Below are positions 33,970-43,981 of a stretch of DNA of 64,000 bases, one piece after another. The first letter of the stretch is position 1. Each line of letters starts with the position of its first letter. The stretch is from assembly GCA_025456345.1 (NCBI GenBank), contig JALOKU010000006.1:1-64000 (forward strand), written 5' to 3'. The stretch comes from Vicinamibacterales bacterium. GTDB taxonomy: Bacteria > Acidobacteriota > Vicinamibacteria > Vicinamibacterales > JAKQTR01. The translations under genes and the position numbers were made by a program. The notes beneath the pieces are model-generated. The model searched no databases and was not told the origin of the DNA. It saw only the letters and a list, made by a program, of their open reading frames with translations.

Positions 33970-34674
33970 ATGAAGCTCGGGGCCCTGGGAGACGTCCACG
34001 GCGACTTCGCGTCACTGCGGGCAATCATGGCCAGGCACCCCGACGTCGAGTGCTGGGTCACGGTCGGCGACCTGGCCGACGATCGCGGCGCCTATGAAGC
34101 GCCGCCCGCCCTGCTGCACTGGATCAAGGGCAACAACGACAACCTCGAAGTGATCGCCGAGCTCGGAGACAGCCGGCGGCGAATCCCCAACCTGCGCTAC
34201 CTCCCGAACGGCGTGCCCCTGAGACTCGGGTCCTTGTCGGTGGTGGGCCTTGGCGGCACCTTCGCGCCGACATGGTACGAGCGCCTGCCGGGCGACCTGC
34301 CGAGGCCGATCCTCGGGCCGCCAGCGCCAGGGGAGTTTCCCCGCCTGGCGCGCGACGACAAGCGGCGCCATTTTCTGCGCGTTGAGGTCGACGCCTGCAA
34401 GCGCCTGCGGAACATCGACCTGTTCATGTCGCACGAGGCCGCCCGCCCTTTCTTGATGGAGGTGCGCGGCAGAAGGCAGGACGTGGGGAAGACGCCGATC
34501 AACGAAGTGCTCGCGGTCCTGCGCCCGCGGATGCACCTGTCGGGGCACCATCACGTGTACAGCGACGACGTCCGGCAGGGCGTGCGCTCGATTGGCCTGG
34601 GCCCGGTTGGCGAGTCGTACCTGTTGATTGAGACCGCCACCTGGCAGTACGAGCGGCTGGAGACCATAAGATGA
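33970..34674 (+). CDS. Calcineurin-like metallophosphoesterase
   Basis: 234 residues from ATG 33970, 14 bases after nuoI. The five metal-binding motifs are in order: LGDVHGD, VGDLADD, KGNNDN, MSHEA and LSGHHH. These place two metals for phosphoester hydrolysis. No signal peptide is visible, so it is cytoplasmic. GTFAPTWYERLPGDLPRP resembles short phosphoesterases of unknown substrate that lack the larger cap domain. It overlaps the next gene by ATGA, implying coupling with the methyltransferase. Confidence 0.85.
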   Translation: MKLGALGDVHGDFASLRAIMARHPDVECWVTVGDLADDRGAYEAPPALLHWIKGNNDNLEVIAELGDSRRRIPNLRYLPNGVPLRLGSLSVVGLGGTFAPTWYERLPGDLPRPILGPPAPGEFPRLARDDKRRHFLRVEVDACKRLRNIDLFMSHEAARPFLMEVRGRRQDVGKTPINEVLAVLRPRMHLSGHHHVYSDDVRQGVRSIGLGPVGESYLLIETATWQYERLETIR

Positions 34675-35390
34675 AGCTGATTCGCACGTCGAGCTCGGAG
34701 TGGCGGGAGCACCTGGTGTTTCTCGGCGCGCTGATGCGGAACCCCCGCAACGTCGGGGCGATCGCGCCCAGTTCCGCCCTGCTCGCCAGGCATGTCGCCA
34801 GGCACGTGACGCCAGGATCCCGGGTGGTTGAACTCGGACCTGGCACGGGCGTTGTGACTCGGGAACTTCTCGTCAGAAAGGGCGAGTCGGGTACGCTGCT
34901 GGCCGTGGACACCGACCGCACCTTCGTCGACCGGATTCGGCGCGCCTGGCCTGAAGTCGACTGCGTGTGCGCATCGGCGGAGACGCTTCCGCTGCTGGCG
35001 GCAGAACGCGGCTGGGCCGAGGTCGACCACATCGTCTGCGGCCTGCCCTTCGCCGTGCTGCCCGCGGCCACGACCACGCTCATCGTCGACGGAGTGGAGA
35101 AGCTGCTGCGGAGCGGCGGCACCTTCACGACGTTTCAGTACGCCCACACCTTCCGTCTTCCGCCAGCCGCGTCGTTCCGCCGTCAAATGAGCGCGCACCT
35201 CTGCTGCCTGCCCACGTCCCAGCTCGTCGTGCGGAACGTGCCGCCCGCCATCGTGCTCACCTGGCACCGCCGCGTGTCCCCCGGAGGCGCCTCCAATCGG
35301 GACCAGGTCCTGTGGGCGACGAATTCGGGACCAGGTCCCGCTGGTGGTACGCGGAGAATGCACGCCGGCCTGCCTCGAGTGCGCGGATAG
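34671..35390 (+). CDS. SAM-dependent methyltransferase (PmtA/rRNA adenine dimethylase-like) with repeat-derived C-terminus
   Basis: 239 residues. A Rossmann SAM site, VVELGPGTGVVTRELL, lies at about 52-67, preceded by NVGAIAPSSALLARHVARHV, the typical opening of phospholipid N-methyltransferase-like proteins; HIVCGLPFAVLP fits the catalytic loop. The usual end seems to be VLTWHRR (about residue 202). After it come about 36 residues encoded across two copies of a REP-like repeat (ASNRDQVLWATNSGPGPAGG). The extension therefore looks acquired when repeats landed at the original stop. Substrate may be phosphatidylethanolamine or another lipid. Confidence 0.82.
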   Translation: MKLIRTSSSEWREHLVFLGALMRNPRNVGAIAPSSALLARHVARHVTPGSRVVELGPGTGVVTRELLVRKGESGTLLAVDTDRTFVDRIRRAWPEVDCVCASAETLPLLAAERGWAEVDHIVCGLPFAVLPAATTTLIVDGVEKLLRSGGTFTTFQYAHTFRLPPAASFRRQMSAHLCCLPTSQLVVRNVPPAIVLTWHRRVSPGGASNRDQVLWATNSGPGPAGGTRRMHAGLPRVRG

Positions 35391-35514
35391 TGAACATCGG
35401 AGTGCCGTCGCGCGCTGGACTGGCCACAACAGCCTCCATGAGTTCGCGGAAATCGCCTGCGGACCTGCCTGCGGACCTGTCCCTGGCTGGCCGCGGGTCT
35501 GGACCTGGTCTCGC
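35295..35514. repeat. REP-like repeat cluster (GGGACCAGGTCC core)
   Basis: AATCGGGACCAGGTCC (35295-35310) and AATTCGGGACCAGGTCCCG (35322-35340) are direct copies of a near-palindromic unit. A degenerate inverse unit, GGGTCTGGACCTGGTCTCGC, is at 35495-35514. The cluster spans the 3' ends of the convergent methyltransferase and glycosyltransferase genes. The TAG stop of the latter begins at the last base of the third copy. Confidence 0.75.
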
Positions 35515-36653
35515 TAGGGCGACGTGAGGAGATAGCGGGCGGCGACAGAGGCGCCGTCGGTGCGAGGCTTCTCCGGGGGGGCAGGGCAGGCGAGCAGGGC
35601 GTCGAGGTGATCCTGCCAGCGGCCCTCGTACAGGTCGTCGCGGGGCATGAACCGGCATTTCACGAACTTCGGCATGGCCTCCACGAGCACGTCGTACTCG
35701 GCGAAGCGGCCGCGGTCGGTGTACAGGATGGCAGCGCCGTTCGCGAGGCACTCGGCGATGATGCCGTAGCCGGGCTTGGTGACGACGACGTCGGCCGCGC
35801 GGACGAGGTCTTCGTACCGGAGCCCTGCCGCGTAGACGGCCGCATCCTCCAGTATGCGCACGCCGGGAGGTGGCGCGCCGACCGCCTCGAGGGCGTGCGC
35901 GGTGGTCACCACGCTCCAGCCATCCAGCCGGCCGAGCGGCTCGAGCGCCAGGCCGCTGATTCCGAGCCCGCCGAACGACGCGAGCGCCATGCGATTCGCG
36001 TGCGGCACGCCGATGGCGTCGCGCACCTCCCCGGCGGACCGGGTGGAGTGCCGCGCCACGAACGGCACGTCGATGATGGGGGAGTTCCACTCTGCGAATC
36101 CGCCCCACATCGGCAGCCGCAGCGCGAGCGACGCGTGCCCGTAAGCGCGGCGGATGCGGGGCACCAGGTCAGGCCATGAGGCCACCGCGTCGCGGTACCC
36201 TTCGTAGATCCAGTCCCACGTGAAGTTGCCCATCCCGACGGCGGGCAGCCCGGCCAGGTGCGCGGCACGGAACGCCAGCGGCGGGATGTCGCCGACCACC
36301 AACGTCGCGCCGCGCTGCCGCAGGAACGCGGCCTCCGCCTCCGCCCTGCGGTCGAGGTCGGCCGCGAAGCGGGCCGCCTCGTCGATCGTGCGCCGCTCGT
36401 CGAGATGCAGGCTGTCGCGCTGGACCACGCCGGTGTCGCACACCAGCTCGTGGAACTCGATAGGTCCTTTGACGGTGACGTCGAACAGCCACCGCGCGGC
36501 GGACGTGCGGACCACGATCTGGGCCGACGCGTCGGCCGCCAGCGTGGCGTTGATGACTTCGATACAGCGGGAGGCGTGGCCGAACGCATGGCCGGAGATG
36601 TAGAAGACGATGACGTGCCGGGACCGTGACGGCCGCCCGCGCCCGCCCGTCAC
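35514..36653 (-). CDS. Glycosyltransferase-like protein (GT28/arabinokinase N-terminal domain type)
   Basis: 379 residues from GTG 36653. The N-terminus [20 protein letters not shown] is the glycine-rich start of a GT-B fold. The C-terminal half has [23 protein letters not shown] and [18 protein letters not shown], like the nucleotide-sugar-binding end of MurG/GT28 proteins and the N-terminal domain of plant arabinokinases. It probably transfers or binds a sugar, but the substrate is unknown. The start overlaps the Lon stop by GTGA, so it is coupled to lon, an unusual pairing. Confidence 0.78.
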   Translation of the reverse strand: MTGGRGRPSRSRHVIVFYISGHAFGHASRCIEVINATLAADASAQIVVRTSAARWLFDVTVKGPIEFHELVCDTGVVQRDSLHLDERRTIDEAARFAADLDRRAEAEAAFLRQRGATLVVGDIPPLAFRAAHLAGLPAVGMGNFTWDWIYEGYRDAVASWPDLVPRIRRAYGHASLALRLPMWGGFAEWNSPIIDVPFVARHSTRSAGEVRDAIGVPHANRMALASFGGLGISGLALEPLGRLDGWSVVTTAHALEAVGAPPPGVRILEDAAVYAAGLRYEDLVRAADVVVTKPGYGIIAECLANGAAILYTDRGRFAEYDVLVEAMPKFVKCRFMPRDDLYEGRWQDHLDALLACPAPPEKPRTDGASVAARYLLTSP

Positions 36654-39127
36654 GGCTGCGGTGCGCCGGGCCCGCGCACCGCGACAGGCGTCGGCTCCTC
36701 GACGCCGGCGGGTTCGATCGCGCCTTCGGTTGCTGTCGCCGGCGACGTCTCGGCCGCCGGCGGCGGCGCCTCGGACGGCGGCAGGGCGAGGGCGAGCACC
36801 TCGTCAATCGTCCTGACGGGCACAAACGTCATCTCCGCGCGCACGTCGTCGGGAAGCTCGGGGATGTCGACCGCGTTGCGCTCGGGCAGCACGAACGTCG
36901 TGATGCCGTAGCGGCGGGCGGCCAGCACCTTCTCGCGGATGCCGCCAACGGGCAGCACGGCGCCGCTCAGCGTGATCTCGCCGGTCATCGCGAGATCCGA
37001 CCGCACGGGCTGCTTGCGGATCGCCGACAGGATGGCGGTGGCCATGGTGACGCCGGCCGACGGGCCGTCCTTGGGAATGGCGCCGGCCGGCACGTGCACG
37101 TGCAGGTCGTGCTTCTTGAACAGGTCGGCGGGCAGCCCCAGCTCGGCCGCCGCCGAGCGCAGGTGGCTGACGGCGGCCCTGGCGGACTCCTGCATCACGT
37201 TGCCGAGGTGGCCCGTCAGCGTGATCTGCCCATGGCCCGAGGGCAGCAGGCTGGCCTCGATGAACAACGCGTCGCCGCCGCTCTCGGTCCACGCGACGCC
37301 CGTCGCCACGCCGGGCCGCGACGTCCGGAACTGCACGTCGCGACGGAACCGGGGCGGCCCGAGGTACGGCTGCAGGTCACTGTCGTCGACGGTCGCCACT
37401 ACCTGGTCCGGAGCGAGGGCCGATGCGTCGGTCACCGAGGTCGCCACCCGGGCCGCGACTTTCCTCGCGATGGTGCCGAGCTGGCGCTCGAGGTTCCGCA
37501 CGCCGGCCTCCCGCGTGTACTCGCCGATCAGCCGCCCGAGCGCGGCGGGCGTGATGCCGACGGCGGCGGCCGGCAGGCCGTGCTCCGACATCTGGCGCGG
37601 GATGAGGAACCGGCGCGCGATCTGCTGCTTCTCGAGGTCGGTGTAACCCGCCAGCTCGATGATCTCCATGCGATCGAGCAGCGCGCGGTGCACGGTGCCG
37701 AGCTGGTTCGCGTTGGCGATGAACAGGACGCGCGACAGGTCGCACGGCACCTCGAGGTAGTGGTCCCGGAAGCTGTAGTTCTGCGCCGGGTCGAGCACCT
37801 CGAGCAGGGCGGCGGAAGGGTCGCCCTGGTAGCCGGCGCTCACCTTGTCGATCTCGTCGAGCATCAGCACGGGGTTGGCCGCGCCGGCCTGCTTCAGCGC
37901 CTGGACGATTCGACCGGGGATCGCGCCGATGTAGGTGCGGCGGTGCCCCCGGATCTCGGCCTCATCGCGCACGCCGCCGAGGGCGATCCGCACGAACTTG
38001 CGGTTCATCGCGCGCGCAATCGACTGGCCGAGCGAAGTCTTGCCGACGCCGGGCGGGCCGACGAAGCAGAGAATCGGCCCCTTCATGTCGCCCTTGAGCT
38101 TCCGCACCGCCAGGTACTCGACGATCCGGTCCTTGACGCGGTCGAGGTCGTAGTGGTCCTCGTCAAGGACGCGGCGCGCCTCGACCAGGTCCAGCCGGTC
38201 GTCGGTGGACACCGACCACGGCATCTCGAGCAGCCAGTCGAGGTACGTCCGGATCATCTGATACTCGGGCGACGCCGGCGTGGTCCGTTCCAGGCGCCGC
38301 GCCTCACGGTCGGCGACCTTGCGGACCTGCTCGGGCAGGTTCGCCTGCTCGATGCGCTCGGCCAGTTCGCGCGAATCGGCGCCTTCGGTGTCGCCCAGCT
38401 CCTCGCGGATCGCTTTCAACTGCTGGCGCAGGTAGTATTCCCGCTGCGCCTCGCTCATGTCCTGCTGGGCCTCGGACTCGATCTTGCCCTTCAGCTCGAG
38501 CAGCGTCACTTCGCGCGACAGCGCCGTGGCGACGGCCTGCAGCTTCTTCACCAGCCGCTCTTCCTCGAGCAGCTGCTGCTTGTCCTCGCCCTTCATGTCG
38601 AGCATGCTCGCGATGACATAGCAGAGCCGCAGCGGCTGATCGATGCCGGCCACCAGCGCCTTGAGGTCCTGCGGCAGGCCGCTCGCGAACGACAGCGCCC
38701 GGTCGCTCAGATCGCGCAGCCGCTGGACGTACGCCTCCACTTCGATCTCGCGCGTCTCGTCGTCGGGATAAACGTCGGCGGCGGCGTCCAGCACGTTGCC
38801 CGACCGCGACACGTCGGTGATCCGCGCGCGGACCAGGCCCTCGACGACGATCTGGATCGCGGCCGGCCCTTTCGCCATCTGCCGGATGACGCCGACGGTG
38901 CCGATGCCGCGGATCGCGTCCGGCCCGGGGTCGTCGACCTCACCCGTCTGCTGCACCAGGAGCACGAGGCGGTCGCCGCCGAGCGCGCGATGCACCGAGT
39001 CGACCGACACCGGCCGGTTCACGGCAAGCGGCTGAAGCGTGAGCGGGAAGACCACCGTGCCGCGAAGAGGGATGATCGGCAGGCGGGCTGGCAGCGGAGG
39101 AAGCGGCGTCGTGGCAAGTTCCGGCAT
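36650..39127 (-). CDS. lon: ATP-dependent protease Lon
   Basis: 825 residues. The N-terminal substrate-binding LON domain (about 10-205) opens [13 protein letters not shown]. The AAA+ module has Walker [12 protein letters not shown] with Lys363 and Walker [10 protein letters not shown]. The C-terminal protease domain has the Ser690/Lys733 dyad in KDGPSAGVT and [13 protein letters not shown]; the 43-residue spacing equals that of E. coli Lon. It degrades misfolded and regulatory proteins in the cytoplasm. The C-terminal 40 residues are a Pro/Glu-rich tail. A strong hairpin precedes it and a glycosyltransferase gene follows by overlap. Confidence 0.97.
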   Translation of the reverse strand: MPELATTPLPPLPARLPIIPLRGTVVFPLTLQPLAVNRPVSVDSVHRALGGDRLVLLVQQTGEVDDPGPDAIRGIGTVGVIRQMAKGPAAIQIVVEGLVRARITDVSRSGNVLDAAADVYPDDETREIEVEAYVQRLRDLSDRALSFASGLPQDLKALVAGIDQPLRLCYVIASMLDMKGEDKQQLLEEERLVKKLQAVATALSREVTLLELKGKIESEAQQDMSEAQREYYLRQQLKAIREELGDTEGADSRELAERIEQANLPEQVRKVADREARRLERTTPASPEYQMIRTYLDWLLEMPWSVSTDDRLDLVEARRVLDEDHYDLDRVKDRIVEYLAVRKLKGDMKGPILCFVGPPGVGKTSLGQSIARAMNRKFVRIALGGVRDEAEIRGHRRTYIGAIPGRIVQALKQAGAANPVLMLDEIDKVSAGYQGDPSAALLEVLDPAQNYSFRDHYLEVPCDLSRVLFIANANQLGTVHRALLDRMEIIELAGYTDLEKQQIARRFLIPRQMSEHGLPAAAVGITPAALGRLIGEYTREAGVRNLERQLGTIARKVAARVATSVTDASALAPDQVVATVDDSDLQPYLGPPRFRRDVQFRTSRPGVATGVAWTESGGDALFIEASLLPSGHGQITLTGHLGNVMQESARAAVSHLRSAAAELGLPADLFKKHDLHVHVPAGAIPKDGPSAGVTMATAILSAIRKQPVRSDLAMTGEITLSGAVLPVGGIREKVLAARRYGITTFVLPERNAVDIPELPDDVRAEMTFVPVRTIDEVLALALPPSEAPPPAAETSPATATEGAIEPAGVEEPTPVAVRGPGAPQP

Positions 39128-39169
39128 GGCGATGGGCGCCCCGGCGCCCGCAATCCCTCATAGAGACGC

Positions 39170-39203
39170 CCGCGGCCGGCCGGAGGGTTCCGGCCGGCCG
39201 CGG
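39170..39203 (-). terminator. Perfect 15-bp hairpin between ChaN-PDZ gene and lon
   Basis: CCGCGGCCGGCCGGA at 39170-39184 is the exact complement of 39189-39203 across a 4-base loop. It lies between the stop of the ChaN-PDZ gene (39209) and the start of lon (39127). There is no T-run, so a classical intrinsic terminator is doubtful. It could stabilise the upstream mRNA or cause partial termination before lon. A SmaI/EagI-like GC palindrome by chance is unlikely at this length. Confidence 0.5.
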
Positions 39204-39208
39204 AGCGG

Positions 39209-40444
39209 CTATTTCGCCTCGGCGGCCTTGCGCCGGAACAGGGCGGTCACCGTCGCCGGATTGCCGCCGCGCGACACGACGAACACGCCGTCGTCGGCCC
39301 ACCGCTTCTCCGCGAGCAGGCGGTTGAGCGTCTCGCGATCCTTGAGCGGCGTGCCGTCCATCGACTGCAGCACGTCGCCCACCTGGAATCCCGCCAGGCC
39401 GGCCACCGAGGTCTTCGGGACGTCAATGACTTCGAGGGGGAACTCACCCTTGCCGTCGCGGGTCGACAGGCCGAGCGACGGGTAGAGCGAGTCGCTTTCC
39501 GGGGGCAGGCCCCACACGTAGTCGGCATAGGAGGCCTGCACGGCGACCTGGGGCTTCCCCTTGGCGTCGGCGACCGGCACCGGGACAATCGACGCCATCT
39601 TGCCGTCAAACCACAGCGCGGCCTGGCGCTGCACGCCGAGGTTGTAGGCGACATGGCCCGATCCGATGAGCACCACCATGATGGCCTTCGGCCCGCCGAA
39701 CCGCTTCAGGGCCTGGACGGCGTTGTAGCCCATCGAGGCGTCCCAGGTGCACTGTGCGGCGAACATGCCGTCGAACATCTGGGCGCTCATCGTGTGCATC
39801 ATGCTCTCTTCGCCGGCGAAGAATGCGCGGAAGAGCGTCTTGTGGTCCTCGTTGCTGGTGTCGATCTTCGGCGGGATGCGGGAGGCCTCCTCCGGCGTCA
39901 GGTTCTGGAGGCCCTTCTTGCGGACCGCCGACACCACCTCGCGGGGCGTGTTGACGCCGAACATCCTGATGCCGTTCTGGCGCGCGAACAGGAAGATGTC
40001 GCGGTAGTAGTGCCAGTGGTAGCCCCAGTTCTTGTACCAGCGGGACTTCGCGACGAAGTCGTCCTCGCTGGCCGCCCCGCTGTTCCACATGTCGAGCGAC
40101 GCCTGCTCGGTGTAGGGATACATCTCGAGGCCGATGAGCACCTCGCGCCCGCGCTTGTGGAGCTCGCGGATGACCTGGAGCTGCACGCGGTGGAACGCGA
40201 TGTCCGTGTGGCTTTCCCCGACGAACAGCACCCTGACATCGTCAAGCTTCGCGGCCAGTTCGCCGGTGGTGAGCGTCGTGCCGGCCGTGGTGTCGGTGAT
40301 GCCGTCAAGAACGATGGCCGCCTCGCGGTCGCGCCTGGCGGGGTCGCCAATCTTCAGCTTCCACGCCGACTCCTGCGCACGCCCTGCTGACGGCACCGCA
40401 AGGGCCAGGGCCACGAGCATGGCAACAAGCGTCGATCGAGTCAT
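39209..40444 (-). CDS. Secreted ChaN-family haem-binding-like protein with C-terminal PDZ domain
   Basis: 411 residues from ATG 40444, preceded by GGAGGAACC. A signal peptide covers 1-23. The ChaN-like (DUF399) domain spans about 50-290: VRVLFVGESHTDIAFHRVQL, VLIGLEMYPYTEQ, FARQNGIRMFGVN and IMVVLIGSGHVAY, the last carrying a histidine of the putative haem site. A PDZ domain follows (about 330-400: LEVIDVPKTSVAGLAGFQVG, LKDRETLNRLL). ChaN proteins bind haem or act in iron uptake; the PDZ fusion suggests a periplasmic docking role. Ends with a basic tail. Confidence 0.87.
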   Translation of the reverse strand: MTRSTLVAMLVALALAVPSAGRAQESAWKLKIGDPARRDREAAIVLDGITDTTAGTTLTTGELAAKLDDVRVLFVGESHTDIAFHRVQLQVIRELHKRGREVLIGLEMYPYTEQASLDMWNSGAASEDDFVAKSRWYKNWGYHWHYYRDIFLFARQNGIRMFGVNTPREVVSAVRKKGLQNLTPEEASRIPPKIDTSNEDHKTLFRAFFAGEESMMHTMSAQMFDGMFAAQCTWDASMGYNAVQALKRFGGPKAIMVVLIGSGHVAYNLGVQRQAALWFDGKMASIVPVPVADAKGKPQVAVQASYADYVWGLPPESDSLYPSLGLSTRDGKGEFPLEVIDVPKTSVAGLAGFQVGDVLQSMDGTPLKDRETLNRLLAEKRWADDGVFVVSRGGNPATVTALFRRKAAEAK

Positions 40445-40490
40445 TCCGGTTCCTCCAGCCTTCCATTGTACTGCCGGACGGCATGCCCGT

Positions 40491-43400
40491 TCAGCGCTCG
40501 GCCAGCGTGACGTCCACCTTGATGTCTTCGGCGCCCCGGCGCAGCAGCACCGAGACGCGCTGACCTGGCGAGAGCCCGCGGAGCAGGTTCGAGTACTCCT
40601 GCAGGTTCCCGACGGCCGCGTCGTTGATGCGCAGGATGACATCGCCTTCCCGGATGCCCGCCTTCTCCGCGGGGGAATCCGGCACCAGGCCCGTGACCTT
40701 GACGCCAGGGCCCGGGAACGCGAAGTCCGGCACCGTGCCGAGCGACGCCCTGCGGCCTTGGCTCGCCGCAGCCGCCGACGGAGCTGACGCAGCACCCGGA
40801 GTTGGCGGCGAAGGCGGCCTGATGGTATTCGTCAGCGGTTCCGGCCGCTCGGCCAGGTACGCGATGCCTTCCCGCACGAAGGCCGCGACCCTGGCGAGGC
40901 CGGCCACGTCGATCTTGTCGGCGGTATCGGACGGGCGATGGTAGTCGGCGTGAGCCGCCGTGAAGATCTGCACGGCCGGCACGTTCTGTTCGGTGAAGCT
41001 CACCTGGTCCGACGATTCGAGCGACTCGGGCACGCTGCGGCTCTCGACACCCGTCACGAACGAGGCGCCGCGGAAAATGTGCGGCCACTCGGTAGCGGTG
41101 CCCGTCCCGAGGGCGGTGATCTTCTGCGCCCCGAGGCGGCCGACGGTATCCAGGTTGATCATGCCTTCCGTTTTCGCAATCGGGCGGACCGGATGCGCCA
41201 CGTAGTACTTGGACCCCAGGCGGCCGGCCTCTTCTCCTGTGAAGGCGATGAACAGGACGGATCGCGGCGGCCGCTCGCCGGCCGCGACGACGCGGGCGAG
41301 CTCGAGCAGCACGGCGACGCCGCTCGCGTTGTCGTCGGCGCCCGGGTGCACCTTGCCCTCGTCGCCGGCGTGGACGTCCGGCCACCCGGTCCCCAGGTGA
41401 TCGAGGTGCGCGCCGAGCACGGCGCTCTGATCCCTGAACGCATCGTTCGAGCCCGGCAGGATGCCGATGATGTTGGCCGCCTCGGCGGGCCCGCCGCCCG
41501 GTCCCTTCGGCACGGTGAAGCGCTGGAAGTACGTGCCGCCGTCGCCGCCGGGCATCAGCCCGTACGCCTTGAACCGATCGGCCACGTACTGGGCCGCCTT
41601 GTCGAGGCCAGGGCTCCCGAGTCCGCGCCCCTTCAGGTCAGGTGAGGCGAGGAACTCGACGTGTTCCCGCAGCGTCTGCTGCGAAAAGACCGGTGGAAGC
41701 TCAGCGAGCGCCGGCCGGCCGTCCGCGGGCAGGGGCGCGAGCTTGCCGGCTCGCTGGCCTTCCGGACGCAGGTCAACGCCGAGCGGCGAGTCGGATTGCT
41801 GCCACTGGCCCTTGATGATGTTGGCCGGCTCGTCGCCCTGGAAGCCCAGGTACGAGTACTTCCCGTAGTGGGGGAGCTTGCGTCCGAGGCCGGGGAGCGC
41901 CGCCGCCGGATCGGCGACGAGCCAGCCGACGGCCTTCTCGACGTTGGCCGGGTGGCGGAACGTGGCCACCAGCGTGTGGTTCGCGAGCGGCATCTTCTCG
42001 CCGTCGACCTCGACGCCGGCGGCGTCGACGTGCAGTCCGGGACGTGAGCCGAACAGCGCGGCCGCCATACGGTTGGTGCGGCCGATGATCCACGCGGCGC
42101 GGTCGGCCGGCAGGGCCTTCAGTTCCGTGTCGAGCACCACGGTGATCCGATGCGCCTCGCTCTGCCAACCCTTCAACAACTCGCGATACGCGGCGATGGC
42201 CGCCGCTCCGGCATCGGACGGCAGCACGGCGAGAATCGACGGCTCGCCGAAGATCTGGCCGATCGACGGCGGCGTTTCACGCGGGTCGAGGCGGCGGAAC
42301 ACGTCGAAGTAGGGATCGACCCACAGCGCGAGCGGCCGGCTGTCGGTGACGAGGGTGAACGGCTGCTCGGCTGTCTCAAGGCGAACCGTCGCGGCCGTGA
42401 CGCCGCGCTCGGTCTGGACGACAACGGGAACGTCGGCCGCGAAGGGCTCACCCCCCGGCGACTGGCGGAGTACGCCGTTGACGGCGAACCGCGCGCCGTC
42501 CTGCCTGACGCCCGACGGCCCCGCCTGCACCCCGACGACCGCCGCGCCTGTCCGCGTGACGAGGTCGTCGAAGATCCACCCGAGCGGCTTTCCGCTGACC
42601 GCCTCCGCTGTGCGCTGGATGTCGCGGAACGACGCGCGCTGGCCCTTGAAGTCCCTGTAGAACCGGGCAAGGGTCTGGCGGAACGCCTCGTCGCCGATGT
42701 GGAGGCGGAGGGCATGATAGCCCATCAGCGCCTTGCCGTAGCCGACGGCCTCGGTGGCCGCACTGGAGCGCTCGCGGAACTCGGCGAGCGGGAAATCGCG
42801 GCCCGTGCGCACGTAGTCGCGGTACTTCTGGAGCGTCGCGCGCCGGTACTCGGCGGCGGCCCCGCGCTGCTCCTGGATCAGGTGGTCGGCGAGGTAGGCA
42901 GTGAGGCCCTCGCACCAGTTCCCGGTGCCGTAGTCCACGAACACGGAGTTGCCCCACCAGTTGTGCAGGATTTCGTGGGGGTACGACGAGTTGATGATGA
43001 AGGGGAACCGGATGACCTGCGGGCCGAGCAGCGTGAAGGTCGGCATCCCGTAGCCGGTTTCCCAGAAGTTCTCGACCAGCGCGAACTTCCCGTAGGGGTA
43101 TGGGCCGATCAGGCTCCGGTACATCTCGACGTACTGGGCCGTCGCCGCGAGGTACTTGCCGGCGAGCGACGAGTCGGGCTCGTGCAGGTAGACCAGCGTC
43201 TCGATCGCCCCGGCGCTGTCCCTGAACTGGTGGAGCGGGCCGCCGACCAGGTAGATCTCGTCCATCGGTCCGCCGGAGTTCCAACGCGCCTTGCCGTCCG
43301 CGCCGCGGGACGTGCCGTTGCCCTGGCTGACGACGTGCCAGGACTCCGGCGCGGCCGCCGTCACGTCGAAGGTGAGCAGGTCGGGACCGAATCGCGGGTG

Positions 43401-43898
43401 CCACACCGTCGAGCCCGCCATGTAGACGCCCTCAGGGCCGATGATCCCGGTGGTGTCGCGGAACCCGCGCGTGTACTCTTCCTTCGGATCCGAGAGCGGC
43501 CTGTTGATGACGCCCTCGTAGGCGAGCGTCAGCGACGGGGCTCCGCCCGCCGGCGCGATTCGATAGGCCTTGAGGGAGACGCCTGACCACCCGTCGAGGC
43601 CCAATTCGCGCAGCGCACCAGCGAGGGGCACTTCCGCGATCGGCGGTTCGGCGCGGGTGATGGTCAGCGCGGCGTTGAGTACGAACGTGCGGGCGCCGGC
43701 TGGGGCCCCGCCCGGCCACGTCACCTCGTCAATCGCCGCCAGGCGATGCCTGGCGGGATCGAGGCGAACATCGAGGCGATGATGCGGGCCGGACGCGGGC
43801 GCCGCGGCGGCGGTCCGGGCAGAAGCGGACGCGGTGGCGAGCAGGGCAGCGGCGAGGCAGGCGGCGAAACGGATGATCATGCGGTGTCCTGTAGGCAT
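40491..43898 (-). CDS. Secreted fusion peptidase: M1-like aminopeptidase, M28 peptidase and PDZ
   Basis: 1135 residues from ATG 43898, chosen for AAAGGAG just upstream; signal peptide 1-33. The M1-like part (about 35-470) has the zinc motif HEILH at 308-312 with the third ligand in NWCEGLTAYLADH, and FTLLGPQVI in place of GAMEN. A linker domain follows. The M28 part (about 745-1000) has GAHLDHLG (His831, Asp833), HPGADDNASG and FIAFTGEEAGRLGS. A PDZ domain closes the chain (about 1040-1125). It probably removes N-terminal residues from periplasmic or external peptides. Two zinc peptidases in one chain are uncommon. Confidence 0.87.
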   Translation of the reverse strand: MPTGHRMIIRFAACLAAALLATASASARTAAAAPASGPHHRLDVRLDPARHRLAAIDEVTWPGGAPAGARTFVLNAALTITRAEPPIAEVPLAGALRELGLDGWSGVSLKAYRIAPAGGAPSLTLAYEGVINRPLSDPKEEYTRGFRDTTGIIGPEGVYMAGSTVWHPRFGPDLLTFDVTAAAPESWHVVSQGNGTSRGADGKARWNSGGPMDEIYLVGGPLHQFRDSAGAIETLVYLHEPDSSLAGKYLAATAQYVEMYRSLIGPYPYGKFALVENFWETGYGMPTFTLLGPQVIRFPFIINSSYPHEILHNWWGNSVFVDYGTGNWCEGLTAYLADHLIQEQRGAAAEYRRATLQKYRDYVRTGRDFPLAEFRERSSAATEAVGYGKALMGYHALRLHIGDEAFRQTLARFYRDFKGQRASFRDIQRTAEAVSGKPLGWIFDDLVTRTGAAVVGVQAGPSGVRQDGARFAVNGVLRQSPGGEPFAADVPVVVQTERGVTAATVRLETAEQPFTLVTDSRPLALWVDPYFDVFRRLDPRETPPSIGQIFGEPSILAVLPSDAGAAAIAAYRELLKGWQSEAHRITVVLDTELKALPADRAAWIIGRTNRMAAALFGSRPGLHVDAAGVEVDGEKMPLANHTLVATFRHPANVEKAVGWLVADPAAALPGLGRKLPHYGKYSYLGFQGDEPANIIKGQWQQSDSPLGVDLRPEGQRAGKLAPLPADGRPALAELPPVFSQQTLREHVEFLASPDLKGRGLGSPGLDKAAQYVADRFKAYGLMPGGDGGTYFQRFTVPKGPGGGPAEAANIIGILPGSNDAFRDQSAVLGAHLDHLGTGWPDVHAGDEGKVHPGADDNASGVAVLLELARVVAAGERPPRSVLFIAFTGEEAGRLGSKYYVAHPVRPIAKTEGMINLDTVGRLGAQKITALGTGTATEWPHIFRGASFVTGVESRSVPESLESSDQVSFTEQNVPAVQIFTAAHADYHRPSDTADKIDVAGLARVAAFVREGIAYLAERPEPLTNTIRPPSPPTPGAASAPSAAAASQGRRASLGTVPDFAFPGPGVKVTGLVPDSPAEKAGIREGDVILRINDAAVGNLQEYSNLLRGLSPGQRVSVLLRRGAEDIKVDVTLAER

Positions 43899-43981
43899 GG
43901 GCGCTCCTTTCATCCTAGCGGAAAGCCGCCGCCGCGTGCTGGCCCGGCCCGGGTGTTATACTCCCCGGCGGTTCACACCCT

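Noticed and set aside
36626-39163. 845-codon plus-strand frame opposite lon
   Set aside because: Composition is a mirror of the lon codons with no recognisable domain; lon on the minus strand is unambiguous.
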